The notes beneath the pieces are model-generated. The model saw only the letters and a program-made list of their open reading frames with translations. It had not been told where the DNA came from and ran no database searches. Below, in pieces: positions 49,958-61,047 of a stretch of 64,000 nt of DNA (the stretch's first letter is position 1; each line of letters begins with the position of its first letter). This DNA is from Rubrobacter_A sp965214435. GTDB lineage: Bacteria; Actinomycetota; Rubrobacteria; Rubrobacterales; Rubrobacteraceae. The translations under genes were made by a program, and so were the position numbers. The stretch spans positions 2,542,001 through 2,606,000 of the forward strand of contig OZ243960.1 in the NCBI GenBank assembly GCA_965214435.1. The letters run 5' to 3'.

Positions 49958-51616
49958 TTACACCTCAACTATTAGCGGAAGGATGATCGGGCGTTTCTGG
50001 GTTCTCTGAGAGATAAAACCGGAGAGGTCCTTGCGGATCGCGTTTTTCAGCTCGCCCCAGTCGGTTATGTTCTTTTTCGCGGTGCGTTCGAGGGTGCGGG
50101 TAACGAGCTCGATAGAGTCGCCGACAAGCCCGTTGGCCCCTTGCGGACTGACAAAGCCGCGGGATATAACGTCCGGCTCGCCGAGTAGCTGGCCGTTCTG
50201 GGCGTTTATCCGGGCGACTACTATGAACATGCCTTCTTCGGAGAGCTGCTGGCGCTCCCGGATCACGGACTCCGAGCCGTCCCCGAAGCTGCCGCCGTCT
50301 ATAAGGAACATCCCGGCGGCCACGCTGTCGAGCTTCCGGGCTTCTCCATCCTTGAACTCCATCCGGTCGCCGTTTTCGAGCACGAAGATGTTGGCCGGGG
50401 ATATTCCCATCTGCATCGCCGTGTCGGCGTGGTGGTGGAGGTGGCGATACTCGCCGTGAACGGGGACCAGGTACGTCGGCTTGAGGAGCGAGAGGACTAT
50501 CTTCTGTTCCTCGCGGGCGGCGTGGCCTGAGACGTGGACCGCCTCCAGCGGGCTGTAGTGTACTTCGGCCCCGAGCTTCATCAGATTATTGATGGTGCGC
50601 GATACGCCCCGCTCGTTCCCCGGTATCGGGTGGGCGGCGACGATCACGGTGTCGCCGGGGCCGGCTTCTATCCAGCGGTGGGCGCCATTGGCGACCCGGC
50701 TAAGGGCGGCGAGCGGCTCGCCCTGGGAGCCGGTCATGAGGACCACTATGTCCGAGTCGGGGATGCTGTTTATGTCCCTTTGTTCGACCATCATGGACTC
50801 CGGCAGATCCAGGTACCCTAGTTCCCGGGCTATCTGGACGTTGCGGATCATAGACCTGCCCGCCACTCCGACGAGCCGACCGTGGGATTTGGCGGCCTCT
50901 ACGACCTGGTTTATCCGGTGGATATGAGAGGCGAAGGAGGCGACGATGATCCTGCCGGTAGCCTTCTCGAAGATGTGGTTGAAAGTATCCCCGACGATCC
51001 TCTCCGACGGTATGTAACCGGGACGCTCGCTGTTGGTTGAGTCCCCGAAGTAGGCGAGCACGCCTTCGTTACCAAGCGCCGCCAGACGGCCGAGGTCCAT
51101 CGGGTTGCCGTCTATCGGGGTAAAGTCGATCTTGTAGTCCCCGGAGAAGACTATGAGGCCGGCCGCCGTGCGGATCGCCACCGCGATAGCATCCGGTATG
51201 GAGTGGTTGACCTCTATAAACTCTAGCCCGAAGCCCGCGAGCCGCTGGGTGTCCCCGGCTTTTATCTCCCGCAGGTCTCCACGCTTTATGCCAAACTCTT
51301 GTAGCTTGCTCCTTACCAGGCCCAACGTCAGCCGCGTGCCGTACACCGGTACGTTGAACTCCCGCAGGATGTAGGGTATTGCCCCGACGTGGTCCTCGTG
51401 GCCGTGGGTTACGACTATGCCCTTGAAGTCGCCGGAGTGCTCCCGCAGGTAGCTAAAGTCCGGGATGACGAGGTCTATCCCCGGCATCTCCTCGTCCGGG
51501 AAAGCCATCCCGGAGTCTACGAGTATGAGGCCGCTGTCCTGATGAATGGCGGTCATGTTCTTGCCGATCTCACCCAGACCGCCAAGTGGTATTACGTGTA
51601 ACGTTCCGTTATCCAA
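49958..51616 (-). CDS. rnj: Ribonuclease J
   Basis: A metallo-beta-lactamase endo- and 5' exonuclease of mRNA. The signature HGHEDHVGAIPY coordinates zinc, with the second block SGDYKID, and GSQGEPLAALSR in the beta-CASP domain. The C-terminal dimerisation domain is complete. The length is 552 residues, TTG start, preceded by AGGGAGGAAAG. A long hairpin lies in the leader at 51646-51677. Confidence 0.95.
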   Translation of the reverse strand: MDNGTLHVIPLGGLGEIGKNMTAIHQDSGLILVDSGMAFPDEEMPGIDLVIPDFSYLREHSGDFKGIVVTHGHEDHVGAIPYILREFNVPVYGTRLTLGLVRSKLQEFGIKRGDLREIKAGDTQRLAGFGLEFIEVNHSIPDAIAVAIRTAAGLIVFSGDYKIDFTPIDGNPMDLGRLAALGNEGVLAYFGDSTNSERPGYIPSERIVGDTFNHIFEKATGRIIVASFASHIHRINQVVEAAKSHGRLVGVAGRSMIRNVQIARELGYLDLPESMMVEQRDINSIPDSDIVVLMTGSQGEPLAALSRVANGAHRWIEAGPGDTVIVAAHPIPGNERGVSRTINNLMKLGAEVHYSPLEAVHVSGHAAREEQKIVLSLLKPTYLVPVHGEYRHLHHHADTAMQMGISPANIFVLENGDRMEFKDGEARKLDSVAAGMFLIDGGSFGDGSESVIRERQQLSEEGMFIVVARINAQNGQLLGEPDVISRGFVSPQGANGLVGDSIELVTRTLERTAKKNITDWGELKNAIRKDLSGFISQRTQKRPIILPLIVEV

Positions 51617-51645
51617 ATCCTATCTTTCCTCCCTACAATGACCGT

Positions 51646-51677
51646 GGGCCGGGTGTCGATTGTTCGACCACCGGCCC
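51646..51677 (-). promoter_or_regulatory. Hairpin in the rnj 5' leader
   Basis: GGGCCGG (51646-51652) pairs with CCGGCCC (51671-51677), and GTCGA (51655-51659) with TCGAC (51664-51668), with a 2x2 internal loop and a TTGT loop. It lies just upstream of the ribosome site. It could control transcript stability or translation of RNase J. Confidence 0.55.
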
Positions 51678-51733
51678 CGGCCGTATACTCTAGTTTCCGC
51701 GCCGGTGCCCGCCAAATGGCGCCCGCCGACGTG

Positions 51734-52996
51734 TTAGTTACGGTTAAGGTACTGCCCGAGATCCAACTCCTCGGGGCCTACGGCGGACAGGTACATGTTC
51801 TCTAGTTTCAAGTGCTTTTCAGCTAGCCGCCGGATGTCCTCGGCGGTCACGGCCTCAATGCGAGAGGATATTTCCTCCGGCGTCAGTAACTCAGAGCCCG
51901 TGATAACGCTGCGCCCGATGCGGTTCATCCTCGCCGCCGTGCTCTCTAGCGCCAAAAGCGTCGAACTTTTTAGCTGCTCTTTGGTCCGCGCGAGCTCCTC
52001 GTCGCTTATAGTCGTCTCTTGCAGCGACTCTAGCTGCCCGGCGATGACCTTTACAGCCTCCTCGACGTTACCGGTGGTAGACCCCACATACACCTTGGCC
52101 GCCCCGGTATCCGAGTAGCCCTGGTGGTAAGAGAACACCGCGTACGCGAGCCCCCGCTTCTCCCGGACCTCCTGGAAAAGACGGCTGCTCATCCCGCCAC
52201 CCAAGACGTTGTTCAAGGCCGCCATCGGATAGCGATCCTCGCTGGAAGCCGGTATACCCAACCCGCCCATCGAGACGTGGTACTGCTCGGTCTCTTTGAA
52301 CTTGTAGAAAAAGCGGCTCTCCGGCGGCGTCGGCCGGGCTTCCCGGTGGAAAGCCTCGCCCTGCGGCATATCGCCGAGTCGCTCCTCTACCATCCGCTCG
52401 AACTCCGCCGGGTCAAGCTTGCCGGCCCCAACCACGAACACGTTGGAGGTATTATACGTCTTCCGGTGGAAGTTTTCCAGGGTATCATGGTCGACGCCGC
52501 GGACGGTTTCGGCGGAGCCTATTATGGGGCGGCCTAAAGTGTCGTCGTGGAACAGGAGGCTCGAAAGGTACTCGTCGGACATCTGGTCCGGGCGGTCCTC
52601 GTACATCCTTATTTCCTCGACTATCACCTCGCGCTCGCGCTCCAGGTCCGCCAGGGTCGGACGGAGGACCATGTCGCTCATGATATCCAGGGCTTTTTCG
52701 AGGTGCTCGGGCAGGAAGCGGGCGTAGAGGATGGTGTACTCCTCGCCGGTCGCCGCGTTCTCCTGAGCCCCGATGCCCTCGAATGCCTGGGCTACGCCGA
52801 GGGCGTCCATCGAAGGGGTACCTTTAAAGAGCATGTGCTCCATGAGGTGGGTAATGCCGGCGACCTCGTCCTTTTCGTCGCGGCTGCCGGCCCGGATCCA
52901 GAACCCGAGCGATACGCTCGTTGCCTCGGCCAACGGCTCCGAAAATACCCGAACGCCGTTCTCTAGCTTTGTCTGATTTACGTTTGAGTCGCTCAA
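51734..52996 (-). CDS. M16 family zinc peptidase
   Basis: A pitrilysin/mitochondrial-processing-peptidase-like protein. The inverted zinc motif HxxEH is HLMEHMLFKGT at about residues 46-56, with the third ligand Glu further on in ENAATGEEYTI. The C-terminal half lacks the catalytic site as expected for this family. The length is 420 residues. The TTG start follows the pnp stop directly. The gene lies next to pnp in many Gram-positive genomes. Natural substrate unknown. The strand switch at about 52.45 kb lies inside. Confidence 0.9.
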   Translation of the reverse strand: MSDSNVNQTKLENGVRVFSEPLAEATSVSLGFWIRAGSRDEKDEVAGITHLMEHMLFKGTPSMDALGVAQAFEGIGAQENAATGEEYTILYARFLPEHLEKALDIMSDMVLRPTLADLEREREVIVEEIRMYEDRPDQMSDEYLSSLLFHDDTLGRPIIGSAETVRGVDHDTLENFHRKTYNTSNVFVVGAGKLDPAEFERMVEERLGDMPQGEAFHREARPTPPESRFFYKFKETEQYHVSMGGLGIPASSEDRYPMAALNNVLGGGMSSRLFQEVREKRGLAYAVFSYHQGYSDTGAAKVYVGSTTGNVEEAVKVIAGQLESLQETTISDEELARTKEQLKSSTLLALESTAARMNRIGRSVITGSELLTPEEISSRIEAVTAEDIRRLAEKHLKLENMYLSAVGPEELDLGQYLNRN

Positions 52997-55060
<2,064 letters not shown>

Positions 55061-55108
55061 ATTTTCTTTCTCCTTGCTGCTTTTTATGTAATCTATGTGG
55101 TAAGCGTG

Positions 55109-55142
55109 AGGCTCCGGTTATCACGGCGGATAATCGGAGCCT
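55109..55142 (-). other. Long hairpin between rpsO and pnp
   Basis: AGGCTCCGGTTATC (55109-55122) pairs with GATAATCGGAGCCT (55129-55142) with one G-T-type pair and a 6-base loop. In E. coli the same gap holds a terminator and an RNase III processing site that limits pnp expression. No T-run follows here, so a processing site fits better. Confidence 0.7.
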
Positions 55143-55152
55143 TGAATTTAGC

Positions 55153-55419
55153 CTACCGGCGGAGCCCGAGCCTAGAGATTAGTGCCCGGTAGCGCTCAAC
55201 GTCCTTTTTCTGGAGGTACTTGAGCAGCCTGCGCCGCTGGCCGACGAGCTTTAAGAGCCCCCTCCGGCTGTGATAGTCGTGGTTGTGCTCGCGCATATGC
55301 TCCGTAAGGTGGGATATGCGCTTCGTGAGCACCGCGACCTGAACCTCGGTCGAACCCGTGTCGCCCTCGTGGGCCTGATGCTCGCGGATGATCTCTGCTT
55401 TATTCTCCACTGCCGCCAA
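55153..55419 (-). CDS. rpsO: 30S ribosomal protein S15
   Basis: An 88-residue four-helix protein that binds 16S rRNA. GDTGSTEVQVAVLTKRISHLTEHMREHNHDYHSRRGL is the family signature, including the conserved His/Asp/Ser-Arg of the rRNA-binding loop. TTG 55419 is preceded by GGAG. A GTG three codons later is an alternative. It lies between ribF and pnp, the usual place. Confidence 0.97.
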   Translation of the reverse strand: MAAVENKAEIIREHQAHEGDTGSTEVQVAVLTKRISHLTEHMREHNHDYHSRRGLLKLVGQRRRLLKYLQKKDVERYRALISRLGLRR

Positions 55420-55506
55420 CTGCTCTCCGCTCCTCTTTGTATCGCCTTGTCTTCTTTGTAACTACTGCCTGTATCTTTTTCTCTCAGCTATATGCTAACA
55501 CACACT

Positions 55507-56397
55507 CTAATCCAGACCGCTTACCCGCCGGGCCTCTTCTACGTCGCGGGATATCTGGTCCTTTAACTCTTCGATCCCGGCGAACTGCTTTTCGGACCGC
55601 AACTTTTTCGTGAACCCGATATCGACGGTCTCGCCGTAGAACTCCCCGCCAGCGTACCCGAGAAGATACGCTTCTATCCGGTTTTCCTGCCGGTGGAAGG
55701 TCGGCGCCACCCCGACATTGATGCAGGCCCCGTACCGCTCCCCTCGCGCCTCGGCAAACCCGGCGTACACCCCCCGGCCGGGCACTAGGACCCGCGGGTC
55801 GGGGAGCACGTTGGCGGTCGGAAAGCCTATCGTCCGGCCCCTTCTATCCCCGGTCACGACCTCGCCCCTCACCTCGTAAGGCCGGCCCAGCAGCCTGGCG
55901 GCTTCTTCGACTCCACCCGCCGCAACAAGCTCCCGGATACGCGAAGAGCTGATCCCCCCGCCGCCGGCCGCGCTCAGCGACACGGTCTCTACTTCGCCCC
56001 CGCACTCCCGCATTAGACGCCCGAGCAGCTCTACGTCTCCCTCAGCCTTGTACCCGAACCGGAAGTTCTCCCCGACCACAACCACCCCGGCTCCTAGCTC
56101 GCCGACGAGCACGTCGTCGACAAACCGCTCCGGACTTTTTGATGACAACTCCCTACTGAACGGTATTACGCGCACTTCATCCGCTCCGGCCGAAAGCAGC
56201 GCTTCCCGGCGGGTATCGACGGTCGTCAACAAGGGCGGCTCGCTCCCGGGACGTAATACAGCCCGCGGGTGAGGGTCAAAGGTCGCCGCCACCACCCGCA
56301 ATCCCTTTTCCCGGCCCACCTCAATCGCCCGCCAGATCACCACCCGGTGACCAATATGCACCCCGTCAAAGTTCCCGAGCGCGACCGCTACCCGCAC
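55507..56397 (-). CDS. ribF: Bifunctional riboflavin kinase / FAD synthetase
   Basis: Makes FMN and FAD. The N-terminal nucleotidyltransferase domain has ALGNFDGVHIGHRVVIW and the C-terminal kinase domain GRTIGFPTANVLPDP. GTG 56397 is chosen because GGAGGTG lies six bases upstream and the long open frame upstream is only Gly/Trp-rich truB antisense. This gives 296 residues. It overlaps the truB 3' end by 10 bases. Confidence 0.95.
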   Translation of the reverse strand: MRVAVALGNFDGVHIGHRVVIWRAIEVGREKGLRVVAATFDPHPRAVLRPGSEPPLLTTVDTRREALLSAGADEVRVIPFSRELSSKSPERFVDDVLVGELGAGVVVVGENFRFGYKAEGDVELLGRLMRECGGEVETVSLSAAGGGGISSSRIRELVAAGGVEEAARLLGRPYEVRGEVVTGDRRGRTIGFPTANVLPDPRVLVPGRGVYAGFAEARGERYGACINVGVAPTFHRQENRIEAYLLGYAGGEFYGETVDIGFTKKLRSEKQFAGIEELKDQISRDVEEARRVSGLD

Positions 56398-57266
56398 AAC
56401 ACCACCTCCGCCCGCGCCTCCCCATCCCGCTCCCGGTAAACCCCGAGCAACTCTCCCCCAACCTCGACCCTGAAAGCCCCCTCCAAACCAACCTCCCGGC
56501 CATATCCCGCGAGCACCCGCCCGCTGCACACCTGCTGCCCCACCTCTTCAGATACCTCCACCACCGGCAAGTGCGCCACGACTTCTTTCATGAGTATTAT
56601 GCGGTTATACAGGTTGGAGGTGGTCAGGTCCGCCGCGGGGCGGGCGTTTTCCAGGGTCAGGTGAGAGACGGAAGTCCGGTGCAGGGAGGTCAGGTAGGCT
56701 CCGGTACCGAGAGAGGCGGCGAGGTCTGAAACGAGGGTCCGCACGTAGGTGCCGCTGGAGCACGAGACGTGGAACGTGGCCGAACTGTTATCGGGATCGT
56801 AACTGGAAAGGGTTAGCTCGTGTACCGTCACCGGGCGGCTCTCGCGCTCGACGGTGACACCCCGGCGGTGCAGCTTGTAGAGCCGCTCGCCGCCGACCTT
56901 GACAGCCGAAGCCATCGGCGGTACCTGGGATATTTCTCCGGTAAATTCTCCAGCCGCCCTCTGGATATCTTTCTCGGTCGGCATCGGGGCGTTCAGATGC
57001 TGTATCTCGCCTTCGGCATCCAGAGTGTCGGAGGTCGCGCCGAAGCGGGCGGTTGCGGTGTAGGTCTTGTCGAGGCCGGTCACGTAGCGGGAGAGCCGGG
57101 TCGCCCGTCCTATGAGGAGGACCAGAAGGCCGGAGGCCAGAGGGTCGAGGGTTCCGGTGTGGCCGATCTTGGTTTTCTTAGGTAGCTCGCGCTTTACCCA
57201 AGACACCGCCCGGGCGCTTGAGACACCCGGTGGCTTGTCCAGGAGTAGCGCACCGGAGGTTGCTAT
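56388..57266 (-). CDS. truB: tRNA pseudouridine-55 synthase TruB, probable ATA start
   Basis: Makes pseudouridine 55. The essential first motif GALLLDKPPGVSSARAV is followed by GHTGTLDPLASGLL with the catalytic Asp. The first in-frame GTG (57206) would delete the motif. The only plausible start is ATA 57266: it overlaps the upstream TAG as ATAG and has GGAGG six bases before it, giving 292 residues of normal N-terminal form. The C-terminal 67 residues are unusually Gly/Val/Glu-rich and lie beyond a strand-composition switch at 56.59 kb. Confidence 0.93.
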   Translation of the reverse strand: MATSGALLLDKPPGVSSARAVSWVKRELPKKTKIGHTGTLDPLASGLLVLLIGRATRLSRYVTGLDKTYTATARFGATSDTLDAEGEIQHLNAPMPTEKDIQRAAGEFTGEISQVPPMASAVKVGGERLYKLHRRGVTVERESRPVTVHELTLSSYDPDNSSATFHVSCSSGTYVRTLVSDLAASLGTGAYLTSLHRTSVSHLTLENARPAADLTTSNLYNRIILMKEVVAHLPVVEVSEEVGQQVCSGRVLAGYGREVGLEGAFRVEVGGELLGVYRERDGEARAEVVLCG

Positions 57267-58234
57267 GTCCCGCCTCCGACGTCGCCGAGGTCCACGATAT
57301 CCGAGAGGGCTTCCAGCAGTTCGCTCTTGGCTTCTTTGGGGAGCCGGGGCGAGGTGTAGCCGGCGGCCAGCCGGTGACCGCCGCCGCCGAACGTGCGGGC
57401 GACGGCCCCGACGTCTACGCTCTCGGAGCGCAGCGAGCCTTTCGTGCCTTCCGGGACTTCGCGCAGGTGGGCTACGACTTCTACCCCGGCGACCGTGCGC
57501 AGGCTGTCTATGGCTTCTTTGGAGTCAAGCTCGGTAGCGCCGGTGCGCTCGTAGTCGGACGCATCGACCGTGGAGATAACTGCCGCGCCGTGACGTTTGG
57601 CGTTAGCCATCGAGACGCCGACGATGTTCAGTCCTTGTATGGAGGCGGTGCGGTTGATCCGGTCGTCCACCTCTGCCGGTACGACCCCGGCTTCGAGCAA
57701 CCTTGCGACAAGCCGGTGGACCTCGGGTGAGATATTCCGGAACCGGAAGCCACCCGTGTCGGTAAAGACGCCGGTGTAGACGGCTTCGGCGGCGGCTCCG
57801 GTCAGCGGAACGCCAAGTTCCTCGTACAGACCGGCCACTATCTCCGCGCTCGCCGCCGCCCCGGAGCTTACGAGGTTTACCTCCCCATAGAGCGGGTTGT
57901 CCTCGTGATGATCCAGGTTCAGCCCGACGGGCTCGCGCGTCACACCGGCCCGCTCCGGCCGCGAGGTATCGACGGCTAGCAGGGTGTAACCCTCCGGGCA
58001 CTCCTTGAGCGTCGGGAAATCATCCGGGAGTAGCCACCGCAAATAGGCCGGGACTTCCTCCTCGTGGCAGAAGACCGCCTCCGCCCCGAGGGCCCGCATG
58101 AGATACAGCAGGGCTACGGAGGAACCTACCGCGTCGCCGTCCGCCCCTACATGGGTGGTTATGGCGACCTTCTCCTGTTGCTTCAGGAAAGCGGCGACCT
58201 CGGCGGGCGTGTTACTCGTTGTAGTCTGCGTCAT
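57263..58234 (-). CDS. nrnA: DHH-family nanoRNase/pAp phosphatase NrnA
   Basis: Degrades very short oligonucleotides and 3'-phosphoadenosine 5'-phosphate. THVGADGDAVGSS is the first motif, AVDTSRPERAG the second, NLDHHEDN the DHH motif, and GGGHRLAAGY the DHHA1 motif. The length is 323 residues, and ATG 58234 overlaps rbfA by 23 bases. The rbfA-nrnA-truB-ribF order is conserved. Confidence 0.94.
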   Translation of the reverse strand: MTQTTTSNTPAEVAAFLKQQEKVAITTHVGADGDAVGSSVALLYLMRALGAEAVFCHEEEVPAYLRWLLPDDFPTLKECPEGYTLLAVDTSRPERAGVTREPVGLNLDHHEDNPLYGEVNLVSSGAAASAEIVAGLYEELGVPLTGAAAEAVYTGVFTDTGGFRFRNISPEVHRLVARLLEAGVVPAEVDDRINRTASIQGLNIVGVSMANAKRHGAAVISTVDASDYERTGATELDSKEAIDSLRTVAGVEVVAHLREVPEGTKGSLRSESVDVGAVARTFGGGGHRLAAGYTSPRLPKEAKSELLEALSDIVDLGDVGGGT

Positions 58235-58574
58235 CCTCTTTTAACTCCCTCAGGGCGGTGTCTATCCTGGTTGCGTACTCTACGGCGGGGTCCGGCTCGA
58301 AGTTGAGGCGGGGCGTTCTTTTCAGGCGTGTCTGGGAGCCGACGCTGGCCTGCAAGCGGCCGGCTGCGCTCTGTAGACCTTCCTGGGCTTCCTCGCGGTT
58401 CTCGCCTTCGAGCACGCTGTAGAACACCGTGGCCTGCGCGAGATCCGGGCTAACCCGGACGCCGGTGACCGTAACGAAACCCCGGATGCGGGGGTCGGAG
58501 AGAGCGTCCACCTCTTCGCCCAGGATCTCCTTTATCTGCGACTCTACTTTGCGCATCCTTCCGGAGCCGTTCAT
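58212..58574 (-). CDS. rbfA: Ribosome-binding factor A
   Basis: A KH-fold 30S maturation factor. MRKVESQIKEILGEEVDALSDPRIRGFVTVTGVRVSPDLAQATVFYSV carries the usual conserved blocks. ATG 58574 overlaps the upstream gene as ATGA and gives 120 residues. An in-frame start eight codons upstream is less likely. The C-terminus is acidic. Confidence 0.93.
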   Translation of the reverse strand: MNGSGRMRKVESQIKEILGEEVDALSDPRIRGFVTVTGVRVSPDLAQATVFYSVLEGENREEAQEGLQSAAGRLQASVGSQTRLKRTPRLNFEPDPAVEYATRIDTALRELKEDDADYNE

Positions 58575-58852
58575 AACTTTACAAACTCCTCCCGCCACTC
58601 CAGGATCGACAGGGTGTCATAGTTCAACAGCGCCCGGCGGATCTCCTCGCGCTTCTCTTCGGCGGCGCTTCGGGAGACGGCCGCCAGCGCAAGCTCTATG
58701 GTCGCCCGCTGCCAGAAGTCCTGGTAGTCCGTTTCGACCACGGAGACGTTCTTGCGCCGCAAGCGGTCCTTTACCGAGCGAACCGTCTGGCGTTTATCCT
58801 TGAGGCTGGAGGCGAACGGCAGTTCGAGCTCCAGCCTTACGGTGTAGAACAA
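58571..58852 (-). CDS. DUF503 family protein
   Basis: A 93-residue conserved protein (YlxP-like) of unknown function. It starts MFYTVRLELELPFASSLKDKRQTVRSVKDRLRRKNVSVVETDYQDFWQRATIELALAAVS. It sits between infB and rbfA in Gram-positive and related genomes, which suggests a role in ribosome biogenesis. TTG start, 7 bases after infB. Confidence 0.9.
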   Translation of the reverse strand: MFYTVRLELELPFASSLKDKRQTVRSVKDRLRRKNVSVVETDYQDFWQRATIELALAAVSRSAAEEKREEIRRALLNYDTLSILEWREEFVKL

Positions 58853-58859
58853 CTACGGG

Positions 58860-61037
58860 CTACCGCGGAACCTCGACGACCTCGAAGAACTCCAGGACGT
58901 CGCCTTCCTTGATGTCGTTGAAGTTCTCGATGCCGATACCGCACTCGAAGTTCTGCCGGACCGTACGCACGTCGTCCTTGAAACGCCTGAGCGAGGACAG
59001 CGTGCCCGTGTAGACCACGGTCCCGTCCCGGACCACCCGCACCCGGTTGTTGCGCGAGATCTCCCCGCTGGTCACGTAGCAACCGGCGACGGTCCCGGCA
59101 CCCGGCACCCGGAACGTCTGGCGGACCTCGGCGGTCCCCGTCTCGTTCTCGGCGATCTCGGGAGCGAGCATGCCGCGGGCGGCGGCCTCGATGTCTTCGA
59201 GCGCCTGGTAAATCACCTCGTAGGTCCGGATCTCGACGCCCTCGCGCTCGGCGACCTGCTTGGCCGTGTTCGTCGGCCGCACGTTAAAGCCGAGCATGAT
59301 GCCGTCGCTCGCCGAAGCCAGCATGACATCCGAGTCAGTAAGTGCCCCGACCCCGCTGCGGACGATGTTGACCCGCACCTCGTCGGTGGAGAGCCGGGTC
59401 AGAGACTCCTTGAGCGCCTCGACCGAACCCGCGACGTCCGCCTTTATAACGAGGTTCAGGTCCTGAACTCCACCCTCTCCGATAAGCTCTTCGAGCGTCC
59501 GGCGCTGCCCGCCCTGGGCAAGCTCCTGACGACGGAGGGCGGCTTCGGCCTGCTGCGCCCGGTCGCGGGCCTGGCGCTCGTGCTCGACGACCTCGAACCG
59601 GGTACCGGCTTCCGGTACACCGGAGAGACCCAGAATCTCGACCGGACTTCCGGGTCCGGCCTCGTTGATCCGCTTGCCCGTGTAGTCGAGCATCGCCCGC
59701 ACCCGCCCGTAGGCCGTTCCCGCGAGCACTGTGTTTCCCTTGTTCAGCGTTCCCCGGTTTACGAGCAGCGTAGCCACCGGACCCCGGCCCGGGTCCCGCT
59801 CACCCTCAACGACGTAACCGCTCGCCGGCGCGTCGGGGTTCGCCTGCAACTCCTCTAACTCGGCGACGACCAGCAGGTTCTCTACCAGGTCGTCGATTCC
59901 CTCGCCGGTCTTGGCCGAGACCGGAACCGTCACCGTCTCGCCGCCGTAGACCTCGGGCACGAGCCCCTGCTCGGAGAGCTCTCCTAGCACCCGGTCGGGG
60001 TTGGCGTTTGGGACGTCTATCTTGTTTAGCGCCACCACTATCGGGACCTCGGCGGCCCGGGCGTGCTCTATGGCTTCCCGGGTCTGGGGCATAACGCCGT
60101 CATCGGCGGCGACGACCAGGACCACCACGTTCGTCACCTTTGCGCCGCGGGCCCGCATCTCGGTAAACGCCTCGTGGCCCGGCGTGTCGATAAACGTCAC
60201 CTTGCGGCCGTCCTGCTCCACCTGGTAAGCCCCGATGTGCTGGGTTATGCCGCCGGCCTCACCGGAAGCCACGTTCTCCTTGCGGATACGGTCCAGAAGC
60301 GAGGTCTTACCGTGGTCTACGTGGCCCATCACCGTTACCACCGGCGGCTTCTCGACCAGGTCCTCGGGGTCATCTTCGACTTGCGGCTCCTCGACCGAGA
60401 TCTCGGACGTTGCCCCGATCTCGACCTCCGCGCCCAGCTCGCCAGCTATCAGCTCGATCTCCTCCGGGGAGAGCGTCATGGTGACGGTCTTCATCTCCCC
60501 GAGGCCCATCAGGATCTTGATGATCTGGGTCGGCGGCACCCCGAGCGCGTCCGCCAAGTCCTTTACCGTGGCCCCCGGCTCTACCCGAACCCCGGACGAC
60601 TCGGACTCTTTTTCTTCCCGAGTCTCTTCGGCGGTCTGACGCGGCTTTTTGGGCTCGGCTGCAGCAGCGGCCGGCTTGGGACCCCGGTTCGTGGCGCTCG
60701 CGTCGATCACGACCCGGCGGCGCTTTTTACCCCGGTCTTTCCCGTTTGTCTTACGGTCGGAGATCGGCTGTTCCGCCGGAGCACCCTGGTCTTGCCCAGA
60801 CTTCTCTTCGGCGTCCCGAGCTTTGCGAGCTTCTTTCTCCTGGGCCTCGGTCCGGCCGTTCGGGGCTTCGGGTTTTACGGTCTGACCGTTAGAGCGGCCA
60901 AAGACCTCCTGGTAGGTCGAGTCATCCACGGCAGCGAAGTGGTTCTTTACCTCGACGCCCGCGCCGCTCAGCCGCTCCATAACCTCTTTTGTACCCAGGT
61001 CCATTTCCCGGGCTATCTCATATACGCGCTTGCTCAT
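58860..61037 (-). CDS. infB: Translation initiation factor IF-2
   Basis: The GTPase that places initiator tRNA. The N-terminal IF2_N helices (VYEIAREMDLGTKEVMERL) and a basic Lys/Arg linker precede the G domain with GHVDHGKTSLLDRIR, DTPGHEAF and NKID. C-terminal domains II-IV are complete. The length is 725 residues, ATG start, with AGGAGGT upstream that overlaps the nusA 3' end. Confidence 0.98.
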   Translation of the reverse strand: MSKRVYEIAREMDLGTKEVMERLSGAGVEVKNHFAAVDDSTYQEVFGRSNGQTVKPEAPNGRTEAQEKEARKARDAEEKSGQDQGAPAEQPISDRKTNGKDRGKKRRRVVIDASATNRGPKPAAAAAEPKKPRQTAEETREEKESESSGVRVEPGATVKDLADALGVPPTQIIKILMGLGEMKTVTMTLSPEEIELIAGELGAEVEIGATSEISVEEPQVEDDPEDLVEKPPVVTVMGHVDHGKTSLLDRIRKENVASGEAGGITQHIGAYQVEQDGRKVTFIDTPGHEAFTEMRARGAKVTNVVVLVVAADDGVMPQTREAIEHARAAEVPIVVALNKIDVPNANPDRVLGELSEQGLVPEVYGGETVTVPVSAKTGEGIDDLVENLLVVAELEELQANPDAPASGYVVEGERDPGRGPVATLLVNRGTLNKGNTVLAGTAYGRVRAMLDYTGKRINEAGPGSPVEILGLSGVPEAGTRFEVVEHERQARDRAQQAEAALRRQELAQGGQRRTLEELIGEGGVQDLNLVIKADVAGSVEALKESLTRLSTDEVRVNIVRSGVGALTDSDVMLASASDGIMLGFNVRPTNTAKQVAEREGVEIRTYEVIYQALEDIEAAARGMLAPEIAENETGTAEVRQTFRVPGAGTVAGCYVTSGEISRNNRVRVVRDGTVVYTGTLSSLRRFKDDVRTVRQNFECGIGIENFNDIKEGDVLEFFEVVEVPR

Positions 61038-61047
61038 CTAAAACCTC

